Part shown: positions 33,265 to 43,426 of the stretch, piece after piece
Layout of the letters: the number at the start of each line of letters is the position of its first letter
Numbering within the stretch: the first letter of the stretch is position 1
Assembly (NCBI RefSeq): GCF_004342425.1
Contig: NZ_SLWQ01000015.1
Location: 1 to 59,118 of the forward strand
Source of the DNA: Dokdonella fugitiva
Lineage (GTDB): Bacteria; Pseudomonadota; Gammaproteobacteria; Xanthomonadales; Rhodanobacteraceae
Direction: 5' to 3'
Length of the DNA: 59,118 nucleotides
Notes under the pieces: model-generated
Told to the model about the DNA's origin: nothing
The model's input: the letters and a program-made list of their open reading frames with translations, nothing else
The model's database searches: none
Position numbers and translations under genes: made by a program

Positions 33265-34233
33265 TCATGCCGGCCTGCCGTCCGGCGACCAGGCACGCAG
33301 CAGCTCCAGCAGGACCAGATCCGAGCGCGCCGTCGTCGTGAGCAGGCCGCGCGCCTGGTTGGCGCGACCGAACCATGCGGCTAGCTTCGGGATTTCCTCG
33401 CGCGCGGTCAAGCCGAGCCGCCCGGCGCGGCCGCCCGCGATCGCGCGCGCCTCGTCGCGCGCGAGCACCGCGGCGAACCAGAGGCGCTCGTGCGGACGGT
33501 CGGCGGCCCAGGCCTCGGCGACCTCGGCCGCCGCGCGGCGGCCGCGTGCGAGCGCCGCGAGGTCGTCCGCGCATGCCTTGCGCAGCGGCAGGGTGTCGTC
33601 GGCGCTCCAGGAAAGGGCGAGGCCGGGGTTGCCGAGGCTCGCGTCGAGCGCGGCCGCCGCCGCGGCAGCGTCGACGCGCTCGCTGCGCAACCATGCGAGC
33701 GCCTCCTCGCGCGTCGGCGCAGGCACGTCGATGCGCTGGCAGCGGCTGCGGATCGTCGCCGGCAGTCGCGCCGGCTCGTCGGCGACGAGCAACAGGATCG
33801 TCGCCGTGGCAGGTTCCTCGAGCGTCTTCAGCAGCGCATTCGCGCCGCTGATGTTGAGGCGGTCGGCCGGGTCGACGAGCGCGAGCTGCAAGCCGCCGAA
33901 CTGGCTCGACAGGGCGAGCCGTTGCGACAACGCGCGCATCTGGTCGATCGTGATCTCGCTGCGCAGCTTGCCGTCGTCGCGCGGTTCGAGCGTGACCCGC
34001 GTGAAATCCGGATGGCTGCCCGCCTTGAGCAGCAGGCAGCCGCGGCAACGGCCGCAGGCATGGCCGTCGTCGCGCCGTCGTTCGCACAGCGCCGCGGCGA
34101 CCAGCGCGTCGGCCAGGGCGCGCTTGCCGTAGCCGGCGGGTGCGGCGAACAGCAGGCCATGATGCAGGCGGCCACGCGCGAGCGCACCGGAGAGCTCCCG
34201 CCAGGGTTGGGCGAGCCACGGCTGCAGGTTCAT
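33265..34233 (-). CDS. holB: DNA polymerase III delta-prime subunit
   Basis: A 322-residue clamp-loader subunit. The AAA+ fold shows a Walker A-like APAGYGKRALADAL (about 30-43), the four-Cys zinc motif around CERRRDDGHACGRCRGC (about 50-66) and the sensor 1 region NALLKTLEEP typical of delta-prime. The arginine-finger SRC motif is TIRSRCQRID. The C-terminal collar domain is diverged, as in the family. The ATG overlaps the tmk stop by 4 bp (ATGA). Confidence 0.94.
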   Translation of the reverse strand: MNLQPWLAQPWRELSGALARGRLHHGLLFAAPAGYGKRALADALVAAALCERRRDDGHACGRCRGCLLLKAGSHPDFTRVTLEPRDDGKLRSEITIDQMRALSQRLALSSQFGGLQLALVDPADRLNISGANALLKTLEEPATATILLLVADEPARLPATIRSRCQRIDVPAPTREEALAWLRSERVDAAAAAAALDASLGNPGLALSWSADDTLPLRKACADDLAALARGRRAAAEVAEAWAADRPHERLWFAAVLARDEARAIAGGRAGRLGLTAREEIPKLAAWFGRANQARGLLTTTARSDLVLLELLRAWSPDGRPA

Positions 34234-34865
34234 GCGCCCTCCCGCGCCGCGGCGACGTAACGGTCGATTTCGGCGATGGCGGCGGCACGCACCTCTTCGA
34301 CGGCGCGGCTCGCGTCGATGACGCGGAAGCGCCGCGGCTCGGCGGCGGCGCGCGCGCGGTAGGCGGCGCGCACGCGCTCGAAGAAGTCCCCGCCCTCGCG
34401 CTCGATGCGATCGGCCTCGCCGCGCGTGCCCGCGCGCGCGAGCCCCTGTTCGACCGGCAGGTCGAGCAGCAGGGTCAGGTCCGGCGCGACCGGCGCGGCC
34501 CAGCGCTCGAGTTCGGCGATGCGTTCGAGCGGCTGGCCGCGACCACCGCCCTGGTAGGCGTAGCTCGCATCGGTGTAGCGGTCCGACAGCACCCAGCGCC
34601 CCGCGGCGAGCGCGGGCTGGATGCGTTCGCGCACGAGCTGCGCCCGCGCGGCGAACATCAGCAGCAGTTCGCTCTCGGCGCAGATGCCGTGGCGCGCGGG
34701 ATCGAGCACGAGTGCGCGCACCGCCTCGCCGAATGCGGTGCCACCCGGTTCGCGCGTGACGTCGACGTCGATGCCGTGGTGCTCGAGCCGCTCGCGCACC
34801 GCGGCCAGCACGGTGCTCTTGCCGGCGCCCTCGCCGCCTTCGAGCGTGACCAGGCGACCGTTCAT
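34230..34865 (-). CDS. tmk: Thymidylate kinase
   Basis: A 211-residue kinase that phosphorylates dTMP to dTDP. The P-loop is EGGEGAGKST (about residues 9-18), the DR(Y/H) motif is LSDRYTDASYAYQGGGRG, and the lid is in GTRGEADRIEREG. This is a type II bacterial Tmk with Arg in the lid rather than in the P-loop. It overlaps mltG upstream and holB downstream by ATGA in each case, forming a tightly coupled mltG-tmk-holB unit. Confidence 0.96.
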   Translation of the reverse strand: MNGRLVTLEGGEGAGKSTVLAAVRERLEHHGIDVDVTREPGGTAFGEAVRALVLDPARHGICAESELLLMFAARAQLVRERIQPALAAGRWVLSDRYTDASYAYQGGGRGQPLERIAELERWAAPVAPDLTLLLDLPVEQGLARAGTRGEADRIEREGGDFFERVRAAYRARAAAEPRRFRVIDASRAVEEVRAAAIAEIDRYVAAAREGA

Positions 34866-35932
34866 TGGCCGCGATGCAACTGGTATTTCTGCACGGCGCG
34901 GTTGTGCGCGTCGAGCGTCGGTGAAAACTCGTGGCTGCCGTCGCCGCGCGCGACGAAGTAGAGCGCGTCGCCCGGCGCCGGGTGCAGCACCGCCTCCAAT
35001 GCGACGGCACCGGGCAGGGCGATCGGCGTCGGCGGCAGGCCGTCGCGGGTGTAGGTGTTGAACGGCGTGTCGGTTTCGAGGTCGCTGCGCCGGATGTTGC
35101 CCGCGTAGTTCGCGCCCATGCCGTAGATCACGGTCGGATCGGTCTGCAGCCGCATGCCGAACTTGAGCCGGCGCACGAATACCCCGGCGATCTGCGCGCG
35201 CTCGGCCGGCTGCGCGGTTTCCTTCTCGACGATCGAGGCGAGGATCAGCGCCTTGTACGGCGTGTCAAGCGCGAGGTCGGCCGAGCGCTGCGGCCAGAGC
35301 TGATCGAGCGTCTTCTTCATCGCCGCGTGCGCGCGTTGCAGCAGGTCGAAATCCGACTCGCCCTTCACGAACGAATAGGTTTCCGGCAGGAACCAGCCCT
35401 CCGGCTTGCCGTCGGCGATGCCGAGGCGATGGGCGATGTCCTCGTCGCTGCTGCCCGGCAGCGTCTGCCGCAGGCCCGCTTCGCTGGCGAGGGCCAGGCG
35501 CAGCTGGCGGAAGGTCCAGCCGTCGACGATCGTGAAGCGGTGCTGCACGACATCGCCAGCGGCCATGCGGTGCAACAGCGCGCGCGGCGTGATGCCTTGC
35601 GGCAGCGCGTACTCGCCCGCATGCAGGCGTCCGGCGATGCCGAGTTCACGGCCGAGCGCGCGCCAGTAGACCATCGTGCGGAAGTCGCGCGCGACGACGC
35701 CGATGCGCCGCAGCTCCGCGACGATCTGCGGATAGCTCGCGCCACGCGGCACGTCGAAGGTCGTCGCGTCGGCGGCGACCGGCAAAGCGGCGTTCGTGTA
35801 GCGCTGGTAGTCGAACCATGCCGCGGCGCCGACGCCGACGAGCGCGAGCAGCACGAGCACGAGGAACACGCGCAGGACGGCGCCGCCGCGCTGGCGACGG
35901 AACGAGCGTGCGAAGGACGGCGAGGACGGCAT
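34862..35932 (-). CDS. mltG: Endolytic murein transglycosylase MltG
   Basis: A 356-residue inner-membrane protein that cuts nascent peptidoglycan and sets glycan chain length. A basic N-terminus and one transmembrane helix (about 18-40) precede a LysM-like region and the YceG catalytic domain, with the catalytic Glu in GWFLPETYSF and the conserved LASIVEKET. C-terminal motifs (TPFNTYTRDGLPPTPI) match the family. The ATG at 35932 places the membrane helix normally. In relatives pabC often lies between pabB and mltG; here only 53 bp separate them, so pabC is not at this site. Confidence 0.94.
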   Translation of the reverse strand: MPSSPSFARSFRRQRGGAVLRVFLVLVLLALVGVGAAAWFDYQRYTNAALPVAADATTFDVPRGASYPQIVAELRRIGVVARDFRTMVYWRALGRELGIAGRLHAGEYALPQGITPRALLHRMAAGDVVQHRFTIVDGWTFRQLRLALASEAGLRQTLPGSSDEDIAHRLGIADGKPEGWFLPETYSFVKGESDFDLLQRAHAAMKKTLDQLWPQRSADLALDTPYKALILASIVEKETAQPAERAQIAGVFVRRLKFGMRLQTDPTVIYGMGANYAGNIRRSDLETDTPFNTYTRDGLPPTPIALPGAVALEAVLHPAPGDALYFVARGDGSHEFSPTLDAHNRAVQKYQLHRGQ

Positions 35933-35985
35933 CCGGGCAGCGTAACCGGATTCGGCACGCGCTTGAAGCGCCCGGCGTGCCGGGA

Positions 35986-37332
35986 TCATGCGTCGAGGGC
36001 CCGCAGCAGGCCGCGTGCCTTGGCGCGCGTTTCCTCGAGCTCGCGCGGCGCCTCCGAGTCGGCGACGATGCCGGCGCCGGCGCGGAACGAAACGGCATCG
36101 CCGTGCAGCGTCAGCGTGCGGATCAGGATGTTGAGGTCGAGGTCGCCGTTGCGGTCGAGGTAACCGAACGAACCGGTGTAGGCGCCGCGGCCGACGCCTT
36201 CGAGGGCCGCGATGATCTGCATGCAACGCACCTTGGGGCAGCCGGTGATCGTGCCGCCGGGGAAGGCCGCGCGGATGACCTGCCCCGGCGTCACGCCCGC
36301 GCGCAGTTCGCCGCGGACGTTGGAGACGATGTGGTGGACGTGCGCATAGCTCTCGATCGCCATGAGTTCGTCGACCTCGACGCTGCCCGGTACGCAGATG
36401 CGGCCGAGGTCGTTGCGCTCGAGGTCGATGAGCATCACGTGCTCGGCGCGCTCCTTCGGATGCGCGGCCAGTTCGCGCATGCGCGCCTCATCGTCGTCGC
36501 CGGGCGTGCGCGGCCGCGTGCCGGCGATCGGGCGCGTCTGCACGTGCGTGCCGCGCACTTCGACCAGCCGTTCGGGTGAAGAACTGACGACCGCCCAGCC
36601 GCCGTGCTGCAGCAAGCCGGCGAACGGCGCGGGGTTGGCGCGGCGCAGCGCGGCGTAGAGGTCGGCCGGCCGTGGCGCCGGCGCGCAGCGCGCGCGCCAC
36701 GCGCGCGACAGGTTGACCTGGAACACGTTGCCGGCGCGCAGGTGCTCGTGCACGCGCGCGACGCCATCGAGGAACACCTGCGGCGCGTCCTCCTCGATGC
36801 CGGCCCGTCGCCACGGCGACGCCTCGAAGCGCGCCGCCGCGGCAAGATCGTCGGCGAGCACGCCGAGCAGGTCCTCGCGCCCCCCTTCCGCGACGAGCAG
36901 CGTGCGCGCGCGCTCATGGTCGACGACGATCGCCGCGGGGCAGCGCAACGCGAGCGCGGTCGGCAGGGCTGTTTCGCGTGGCGCGGGGAGATCGAGGCTC
37001 GGTTCGATCTCGGCCGCGAGCTCGTAACCAAGGTAGAGCAACCAGCCGCCACGGAACGGCAGGCCGTCGTCGTCGCGGCCGCCGCGCTCCGCGCGCCAGG
37101 CGTCGTCGAGCGCATCGAGGAAGCGCCCGCCGCAGGCCGCGCCCCGCTCGTCGCGCACGACGCCACCGGCAAGACGCAACTCACGCCCGGGGAATGCGAA
37201 CAGGATGTCGTGCCGCGCGCGCGCGTTGCCTCGCGCGACGCTCTCGAGCAGCCCCGGATAACGCCGCGGCTGCGCCGCGGCGAGCCCGAGCAGATCGCAC
37301 ACGCCGGCGATTTCCTTGACGACGTGGGTCAT
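35986..37332 (-). CDS. pabB: Aminodeoxychorismate synthase component I
   Basis: A 448-residue chorismate-using enzyme that makes 4-amino-4-deoxychorismate for folate. The N-terminal beta-sandwich is followed by the catalytic domain, with QVNLSRAWRA, PIAGTRPR (the Pro-Ile-Ala-Gly-Thr motif specific to PabB-type enzymes), IDLERNDLGRIC, and GGTITGCPKVRCMQII near the C-terminus. It lies between fabF and mltG, a placement common in Xanthomonadales. folP, another folate gene, is at 57.7 kb. The upstream gap to fabF (284 bp) is filled by repeats. Confidence 0.94.
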   Translation of the reverse strand: MTHVVKEIAGVCDLLGLAAAQPRRYPGLLESVARGNARARHDILFAFPGRELRLAGGVVRDERGAACGGRFLDALDDAWRAERGGRDDDGLPFRGGWLLYLGYELAAEIEPSLDLPAPRETALPTALALRCPAAIVVDHERARTLLVAEGGREDLLGVLADDLAAAARFEASPWRRAGIEEDAPQVFLDGVARVHEHLRAGNVFQVNLSRAWRARCAPAPRPADLYAALRRANPAPFAGLLQHGGWAVVSSSPERLVEVRGTHVQTRPIAGTRPRTPGDDDEARMRELAAHPKERAEHVMLIDLERNDLGRICVPGSVEVDELMAIESYAHVHHIVSNVRGELRAGVTPGQVIRAAFPGGTITGCPKVRCMQIIAALEGVGRGAYTGSFGYLDRNGDLDLNILIRTLTLHGDAVSFRAGAGIVADSEAPRELEETRAKARGLLRALDA

Positions 37333-37384
37333 GGTGCGACGCTTGGGCGCGGGAGTCCGGCGGCGGGAGCAGGAGCAAGAGATT

Positions 37385-37590
37385 GAAACACGAAGGACTG
37401 GACACGGGGGAGAGCGGAGAGATTCGAAGATTCAAACACGGAGCACACGGAGAACACGGAGGAGAAAAAGCAAGACGGAGGAAAAGCACCTTCAGTCGAT
37501 CGCCTTCTCCGTGTGCTCCGCGTGCTCCGCGTTTCAATCTCTTCGGTTCCTGCTCTTCCTTCGTGTCCCTCGTGTTTCAATCTTCCTGCT
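37385..37590. repeat. Cluster of ACACGGAG/CTCCGTGT repeats between pabB and fabF
   Basis: Direct units GAACACGG, GCACACGGAG and AACACGGAGG on the left half (37385-37480) and reversed units CTCCGTGTGCTCCGCGTG, then CTCCGCGTTTCAATCT, on the right half (37505-37590) face each other. This accounts for nearly all of the 284-bp gap. The same family occurs at 21876-21942. No gene is seen inside. Confidence 0.8.
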
Positions 37591-37616
37591 TCGGGATCCC
37601 GCCGCTTCCGACGCGC

Positions 37617-38852
<1,236 letters not shown>

Positions 38853-38913
38853 AGTCCACCTTTGCGATCATCCGGATCGCGGGAGCAAGGGCGGCCGTCC
38901 TGGCCGCGTTCAT

Positions 38914-38943
38914 CAAAAACAAAACTGCGCCCGGCGGGCGCAG
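38914..38943 (-). terminator. Terminator-like hairpin after acpP
   Basis: CTGCGCCCG pairs with CGGGCGCAG with a very small loop, followed on the minus strand by TTTTGTTTTT. It lies 27 bp after the acpP stop and before fabF. It probably ends part of the transcription and lets acpP be expressed above fabF. Confidence 0.75.
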
Positions 38944-38970
38944 CTTCGGGCTTGCCTGCTGGCGATTCGA

Positions 38971-39210
38971 TCAGGCCTTGACGTGTGCCTTCACGTAGTC
39001 GATCGCCTGCTGCACGGTCGTGATCTTCTCGGCTTCCTCGTCCGGGATCTCGCACTCGAATTCTTCTTCCAGCGCCATCACCAGCTCGACCGTATCCAGC
39101 GAGTCGGCGCCGAGGTCGTCGACGAACGACGCGTTCGGGGTGACTTCGTCTTCCTTCACGCCGAGCTGCTCGACCACGATCTTCTTGACGCGCTCTTCGA
39201 TAGTGCTCAT
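38971..39210 (-). CDS. acpP: Acyl carrier protein
   Basis: A 79-residue acidic carrier protein. The phosphopantetheine attachment site is the Ser in LGADSLDTVELVMALEEEFE (Ser about residue 38). Near-identical to other gammaproteobacterial AcpP. It is followed by a terminator-like hairpin, and its codon use and short length fit a highly expressed protein. It is downstream of fabG with 184 bp between. Confidence 0.98.
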   Translation of the reverse strand: MSTIEERVKKIVVEQLGVKEDEVTPNASFVDDLGADSLDTVELVMALEEEFECEIPDEEAEKITTVQQAIDYVKAHVKA

Positions 39211-39394
39211 GTGTTTCTAAACCTCCGGTCGGAATTCATGCGGCGCACGCGGGCCGCGTGCCTCGCGGGCAGCGCCCCCTGTAAACCGCGGCATTGTAGT
39301 TGAAGCCCTGCCCCCTCGCCAGCCGCGCCGGGAAGGGCCGCACGAACCTCGGCGACGCCATCGAAGGTGCGGCCAAGGTGCTGAATAACAAGCG

Positions 39395-40138
39395 TTACGG
39401 CATGTACATGCCACCGTTCACGTGGAGCGTCTCGCCAGTGATGTAGGACGCCGCGGGCGATGCGAGGAACGCGACCGCCTTCGCGATGTCGTCCGCCGCA
39501 CCGAGGCGGCCGAGGGCGATCTGGCCGAGCAGCGCGTTGCGCTGCTCCTCCGGCAATGCGCGCGTCATGTCGGTGTCGATGAAACCCGGCGCGACGACGT
39601 TGACCGTGATGCCGCGCGAACCGATCTCGCGCGCGAGCGACTTGGAGAACGCGATGATGCCCGCCTTCGCCGCCGCGTAGTTCGCCTGGCCCGGGTTGCC
39701 GGTGAGGCCGATCACCGATGCGATCGAGATGATGCGCCCCTTGCGCGCCTTCATCATGCCGCGCATCACCGCCTTCGAGGCACGGTAGACCGAGCTCAGG
39801 TTGGTGTCGAGGATCGCCTGCCAGTCCTCGTCCTTCATGCGCATGAGCAGCTGGTCGCGCGTGATGCCCGCGTTGTTGACGAGGATCGAGACCGCGCCGT
39901 ACTCCTTGCCGATCGCCTCGACGAGCGCCTCGATCGCGGCACCGTCGGTCACGTCGAGCACGCGCCCGGCGCCGCCGTGCGCGGCGAGGCGTTCGCCGAT
40001 GGCCTTCGCACCGCCTTCGCTCGTCGCGGTGCCGATCACCGTCGCGCCGAGCGCGGCGAGTTCGTCCGCGATCGCGGCGCCGATGCCGCGGCTGGCGCCG
40101 GTGACGAGGGCGATTTCTCCTGCGAGGGGCTTGCTCAC
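39395..40138 (-). CDS. fabG: 3-oxoacyl-[acyl-carrier-protein] reductase
   Basis: A 247-residue NADPH-dependent short-chain dehydrogenase that reduces beta-ketoacyl-ACP. The cofactor loop is VTGASRGIG (about 12-20), NNAG is present, the catalytic Ser is in ISIASVIGL, and YAAAKAG holds the Tyr and Lys. It ends LHVNGGMYMP. The frame begins with GTG at 40138 (SKPLAGEIALVTG) and no ATG is available nearby. Length matches E. coli (244). It lies 113 bp after the atypical SDR gene. Confidence 0.96.
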   Translation of the reverse strand: MSKPLAGEIALVTGASRGIGAAIADELAALGATVIGTATSEGGAKAIGERLAAHGGAGRVLDVTDGAAIEALVEAIGKEYGAVSILVNNAGITRDQLLMRMKDEDWQAILDTNLSSVYRASKAVMRGMMKARKGRIISIASVIGLTGNPGQANYAAAKAGIIAFSKSLAREIGSRGITVNVVAPGFIDTDMTRALPEEQRNALLGQIALGRLGAADDIAKAVAFLASPAASYITGETLHVNGGMYMP

Positions 40139-40251
40139 GATGCGATCCGTTCGGGTAAGTGGTCGCGCATGATCGCAAAAGCGACGCCGATCATCCATGC
40201 CGGATGCCGTGCGGTGACGTACGGTGTGGCACGCGTCGCGCGTGCGGCGGC

Positions 40252-41049
40252 TCAATCGACGATCGAGCCGCAACTGAGGTTGGCGACCGTGCCGGTCATC
40301 GCGGCGGCGCGATCGGACGCGATGAACGCGGCGACTTCGGCCACCTGGCACAGCGTCGGCAGGCGCTTGAGCAAGGTCGCCTGCTGCGCGCGCCCGTCGA
40401 GCAGCGCCTCGATCGTACTGCCCGCGCGCGCGGCGGCACCCGCGAACACGTCGCGCGAATGCGATTCGGCGAGCGCCTCCGGAATCGCATCGGGCCGCAG
40501 GCAGACCACGCGCACGCCGCTCGCGCCGAGTTCGCCGGCGAGGATGCGCGAGAACGCCTCGATCGCCGCCGAGGCGACGCCGTTGCCGAGGAAACCCTGG
40601 CCGGAGATGCGAGCGCCGGGCGTGGACAGCGTGAGGATCACGCCCGCCCCCTGCTCCACCATGCGCCGCCCGACCGCCTGCGCGGTCAGGAAATTCGTGC
40701 GCGCGTACGCTTCGACCGGATAGGCGAAATCGGCGAGCGACAGGTCGACGAACGGCGTGCCTTGCACGTGCGCGAAGCCGATCGCGTTGAGGGCGATGTC
40801 GACGCGCCCTGCGCGCAGCGCGACGCCTTCGACATGATGCTCGACCGCGTGTTCGTCGAGCGCGTCCACCTCCGCGGCTTCGGCGCGTCCCCCGGCGGCG
40901 ACGATGTCGCGCACGACGCGATCGAGCTTCGCGCGCGTGCGGCCGCACAGGTAGACGCGCGCGCCCTCACGCGCGAAGACACGCGCGACGGCGCCACCGA
41001 TCGCACCGCCGCCGCCGTGGATGATCGCCACCTTGCCTTGCAGAAGCAT
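40252..41049 (-). CDS. Short-chain dehydrogenase-like protein lacking the YxxxK motif
   Basis: A 265-residue SDR-fold protein between fabD and fabG. The N-terminal cofactor region is IIHGGGGAIGGAVARVFA, a GxxxGxG-type loop, and the strand LNAIGFAHV takes the place of NNAG. At the position where SDRs have YxxxK before (A/S)xEAF, this protein reads NGVASAAIEAF, so both the catalytic Tyr and Lys are absent; the Ser strand (ILTLSTPGAR) is kept. It may be a binding or regulatory protein, or act by another mechanism. Its position inside the fab cluster suggests a link to fatty-acid synthesis, but no function is established. Confidence 0.85.
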   Translation of the reverse strand: MLLQGKVAIIHGGGGAIGGAVARVFAREGARVYLCGRTRAKLDRVVRDIVAAGGRAEAAEVDALDEHAVEHHVEGVALRAGRVDIALNAIGFAHVQGTPFVDLSLADFAYPVEAYARTNFLTAQAVGRRMVEQGAGVILTLSTPGARISGQGFLGNGVASAAIEAFSRILAGELGASGVRVVCLRPDAIPEALAESHSRDVFAGAAARAGSTIEALLDGRAQQATLLKRLPTLCQVAEVAAFIASDRAAAMTGTVANLSCGSIVD

Positions 41050-41161
41050 GCCGCCCTCCCGACGACGACGCGGCGCGAGCGCGTCGGCTGGCCGACAGCC
41101 TAGCGCAGTCGGCGGATCATCGGTTGACCGGAAATGCGGCGATCGTGCCCGCCGCGCGGCG

Positions 41162-42121
41162 TCAGCGCCAGTCCGCGAGCGCGGCGTCGAAATCGCCCGG
41201 CGTGCCGAGCGCGCGGCCGTCGATCGCCTTGTCGATGCGCTTGACGAGGCCCGTCAGCACCTTGCCCGGGCCGCATTCGCCGATGCGCGTGACGCCGGCC
41301 GCGGCGAGCGCCTGCACGCAGGCAGTCCAGCGCACGGGCAGGTAGAGCTGGCGCACGAGCGCGTCGCGGATGTCGGCGAGGCCATCGTGCGTGCGCGCGT
41401 CGACGTTCTGCACGACCGGGATGCGCGGCTGGCTCCAGTGGTAGGCCTGCATCGCCTCGCCGAGGCGATTGGCCGCCTCGCGCATGAGCGGCGTGTGCGA
41501 CGGCACGCTCACGGCGAGCTTGACCGCCTTGCGCACGCCGCGCTCGGACAGCTTCGCGAGCGCGGCATCGACCGCTTGCGCGTGGCCGCCGATGACGATC
41601 TGGCCGGGCGAGTTGTAGTTGGCGGGCACGACGACGTGGTCGCCCGACACCTCGCGGCAGACCTCTTCGACCAGTGCGTCGTCGGCGCCGAGCACGGCCG
41701 CCATCGCACCGACGCCTTCGGGCGCGGCGTCCTGCATCGCCTGGCCGCGGATGCGCACGAGATGCGCGGCGTCATGCAGCGACAGCACGCCGGCCGCGAC
41801 GAGCGCGGTGTATTCGCCGAGGCTGTGTCCGGCGACATGCGACGGCGTCGCGCCGCCGTTCGCCTGCCACAGTCGCCACACGGCCACACCCGCCGCGAGC
41901 AGCGCGGGCTGGGTGTATTCGGTGCGATTGAGCATTGCTTCGGGTCCGCCCTGCGACAGCGCCCAGAGGTCCACGCCGGCGCCATCGGAGGCTTCGGTGA
42001 ACGCCTCGCGCACGTGCGCGTGCAGCTCGGCGAGTTCGGCGAGCATGCCGATGGACTGGGAGCCTTGGCCGGGGAAGACGAAGGCGAGGGCCGAGGGCTG
42101 AGAGCTGGGGTGTGCGGACAT
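41162..42121 (-). CDS. fabD: Malonyl-CoA:ACP transacylase
   Basis: A 319-residue transferase that loads malonyl groups from CoA to ACP. The start of the domain is FVFPGQGSQSIGM, the catalytic Ser is in AGHSLGEYTAL (about residue 98), and the His is in VSVPSHTPLM (about 207). Length is close to E. coli (309). The extra N-terminal residues SSQPSALA are coded by the GGGCTGA heptamer repeat, so this tail is a repeat-derived extension. It lies 40 bp before a full dispersed palindromic repeat and 156 bp from fabH. Confidence 0.96.
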   Translation of the reverse strand: MSAHPSSQPSALAFVFPGQGSQSIGMLAELAELHAHVREAFTEASDGAGVDLWALSQGGPEAMLNRTEYTQPALLAAGVAVWRLWQANGGATPSHVAGHSLGEYTALVAAGVLSLHDAAHLVRIRGQAMQDAAPEGVGAMAAVLGADDALVEEVCREVSGDHVVVPANYNSPGQIVIGGHAQAVDAALAKLSERGVRKAVKLAVSVPSHTPLMREAANRLGEAMQAYHWSQPRIPVVQNVDARTHDGLADIRDALVRQLYLPVRWTACVQALAAAGVTRIGECGPGKVLTGLVKRIDKAIDGRALGTPGDFDAALADWR

Positions 42122-42156
42122 CGTTGTGTTCCCGGATCGAAGGGGTAACGAAACAG

Positions 42157-42219
42157 GTAGGCCGGATCAAGCCGCGCAAGCGGCGGATGCGGCGCTTCGC
42201 GCCTTGATCCGCCCCACGG
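42157..42219. repeat. Dispersed palindromic repeat, GTAGG/GGATC family, full copy
   Basis: GTAGGCCGGATCAAGCCGCG, an inner GCGGCGGATGCGGCGC hairpin, then GCCTTGATCCGCCCCAC. The outer arms pair (GGATCAAG with CTTGATCC). It lies between fabH and fabD on the transcribed strand of the cluster. Confidence 0.8.
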
Positions 42220-42277
42220 ATTGCGGCTGCGGGCGACGACCCTGGCGATCCACCCAGCCCCCGACCCTCGGCCCTGA

Positions 42278-43291
42278 TCAGTACTTGAGCAGCGCCGACG
42301 ACCAGGTGAAGCCGCCGCCGAACGCCTCGAGCAGCAGGGTCTGGCCGCGCTGCACCTTGCCCGAACGCACCGCTTCGTCGAGCGCGAGCGGGACCGAGCC
42401 GGACGAGGTGTTGCCGTGGCGGTCGACCGTGACGATAACGCGGTCCATCGACATCGACAGGCGTTTGGCAGTCGCTTCGATGATGCGCAGGTTCGCCTGG
42501 TGCGGGATCAGCCAATCGACGTCCTGCTCGTGCATGCCGGCCGCTTCGAGCGTCTCGCCGACGATGCGGTCGAGCGTCTTGACCGCGACCTTGAACACCT
42601 CGTTGCCGGTCATCATCACGCGCACGCCGTGGTTCGGCTCGTCGTCGCGGAAGCCCGCGGAGACGCCGACCGGGTTGTACAGCAGGTGCTTGTAGCCGCC
42701 GTCCGCGTGCAGCTTGGTGGTGAGGATGCCGGGCTCGCTCGACGCCTCGAGCACGACCGCGCCGGCGCCGTCGCCGAACAGCACGCAGGTCGAGCGGTCG
42801 CTGAAGTCGAGCATGCGCGTCAGCGTCTCCGCGCCGACGACGAGCGCCTTCTTCGCCTGGCCGCTGCGGATGAACTGGTCGGCGATGCCGAGCGCGTACA
42901 TGAAGCCCGAGCACGCGGCGTTGACGTCGAATGCGGCGCAGCCGTTCGCGCCGAGGCGGTGCTGCAGCAGGCAGGCGGTCGACGGGAAGATGATGTCGGG
43001 CGTGGTCGTGCCGAGCACGATGAGGTCGAGGTCGGCACCCTTGATGCCGGCCGCGTCGAGCGCGTGCGTCGCGGCGTAGAACGCGAGGTCGCCCGTGGTT
43101 TCGCCATCGGCGGCGAAGCGGCGCTCGCGGATGCCCGTGCGCGTGCGGATCCACTCGTCGGTGGTATCGACGCGCTTCTCGAGATCGGCGTTGGTGACGA
43201 TCTTTTCCGGCAGGTAGCTGCCGGTACCGGCGATGCGTGAGTAGATCAGGGCCGTTCCCCGCTCGAAGGAGGCAGGCGCGAACGCCTGCAC
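42278..43291 (-). CDS. fabH: 3-oxoacyl-[acyl-carrier-protein] synthase III
   Basis: A condensing enzyme that starts fatty-acid synthesis by joining acetyl-CoA and malonyl-ACP. The triad is Cys in NAACSGFMYALG, His in WLIPHQANLRIIE and Asn in DRHGNTSSGSVP. The C-terminus LEAFGGGFTWSSALLKY is canonical. The start is uncertain: a GTG at 43291 gives 337 residues, while alignment with relatives that begin near IYSRIAGTG points to a CTG at 43249 preceded by GGGGAACG. plsX, usually between rpmF and fabH in enterobacteria, is not here. Confidence 0.95.
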   Translation of the reverse strand: MQAFAPASFERGTALIYSRIAGTGSYLPEKIVTNADLEKRVDTTDEWIRTRTGIRERRFAADGETTGDLAFYAATHALDAAGIKGADLDLIVLGTTTPDIIFPSTACLLQHRLGANGCAAFDVNAACSGFMYALGIADQFIRSGQAKKALVVGAETLTRMLDFSDRSTCVLFGDGAGAVVLEASSEPGILTTKLHADGGYKHLLYNPVGVSAGFRDDEPNHGVRVMMTGNEVFKVAVKTLDRIVGETLEAAGMHEQDVDWLIPHQANLRIIEATAKRLSMSMDRVIVTVDRHGNTSSGSVPLALDEAVRSGKVQRGQTLLLEAFGGGFTWSSALLKY

Positions 43292-43426
43292 GAGATTAGG
43301 CGCGCACCTTCAGCGGGCGCGCGCTGCTGCCGAGCCGGGCTCTCCGTGCCCTGCCGGGCAACCCCGCCCGGCGCATCCGGGCCGGGCCGTCATCGCCGTC
43401 GGCGCCGATGCGGCGCCGCGTGGCGA

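Noticed and set aside
35933..35985. pabC between pabB and mltG
   Set aside because: Only 53 bp separate the two genes, too little for any lyase gene.
37385..37590. CRISPR array from the repeated ACACGGAG units
   Set aside because: The units are short, irregularly spaced, degenerate and arranged as an inverted pair; there are no uniform spacers and no cas genes.
42122..42277. Small gene between fabH and fabD
   Set aside because: The space is accounted for by the palindromic repeat and GGGCTGA heptamers; no frame has coding features.
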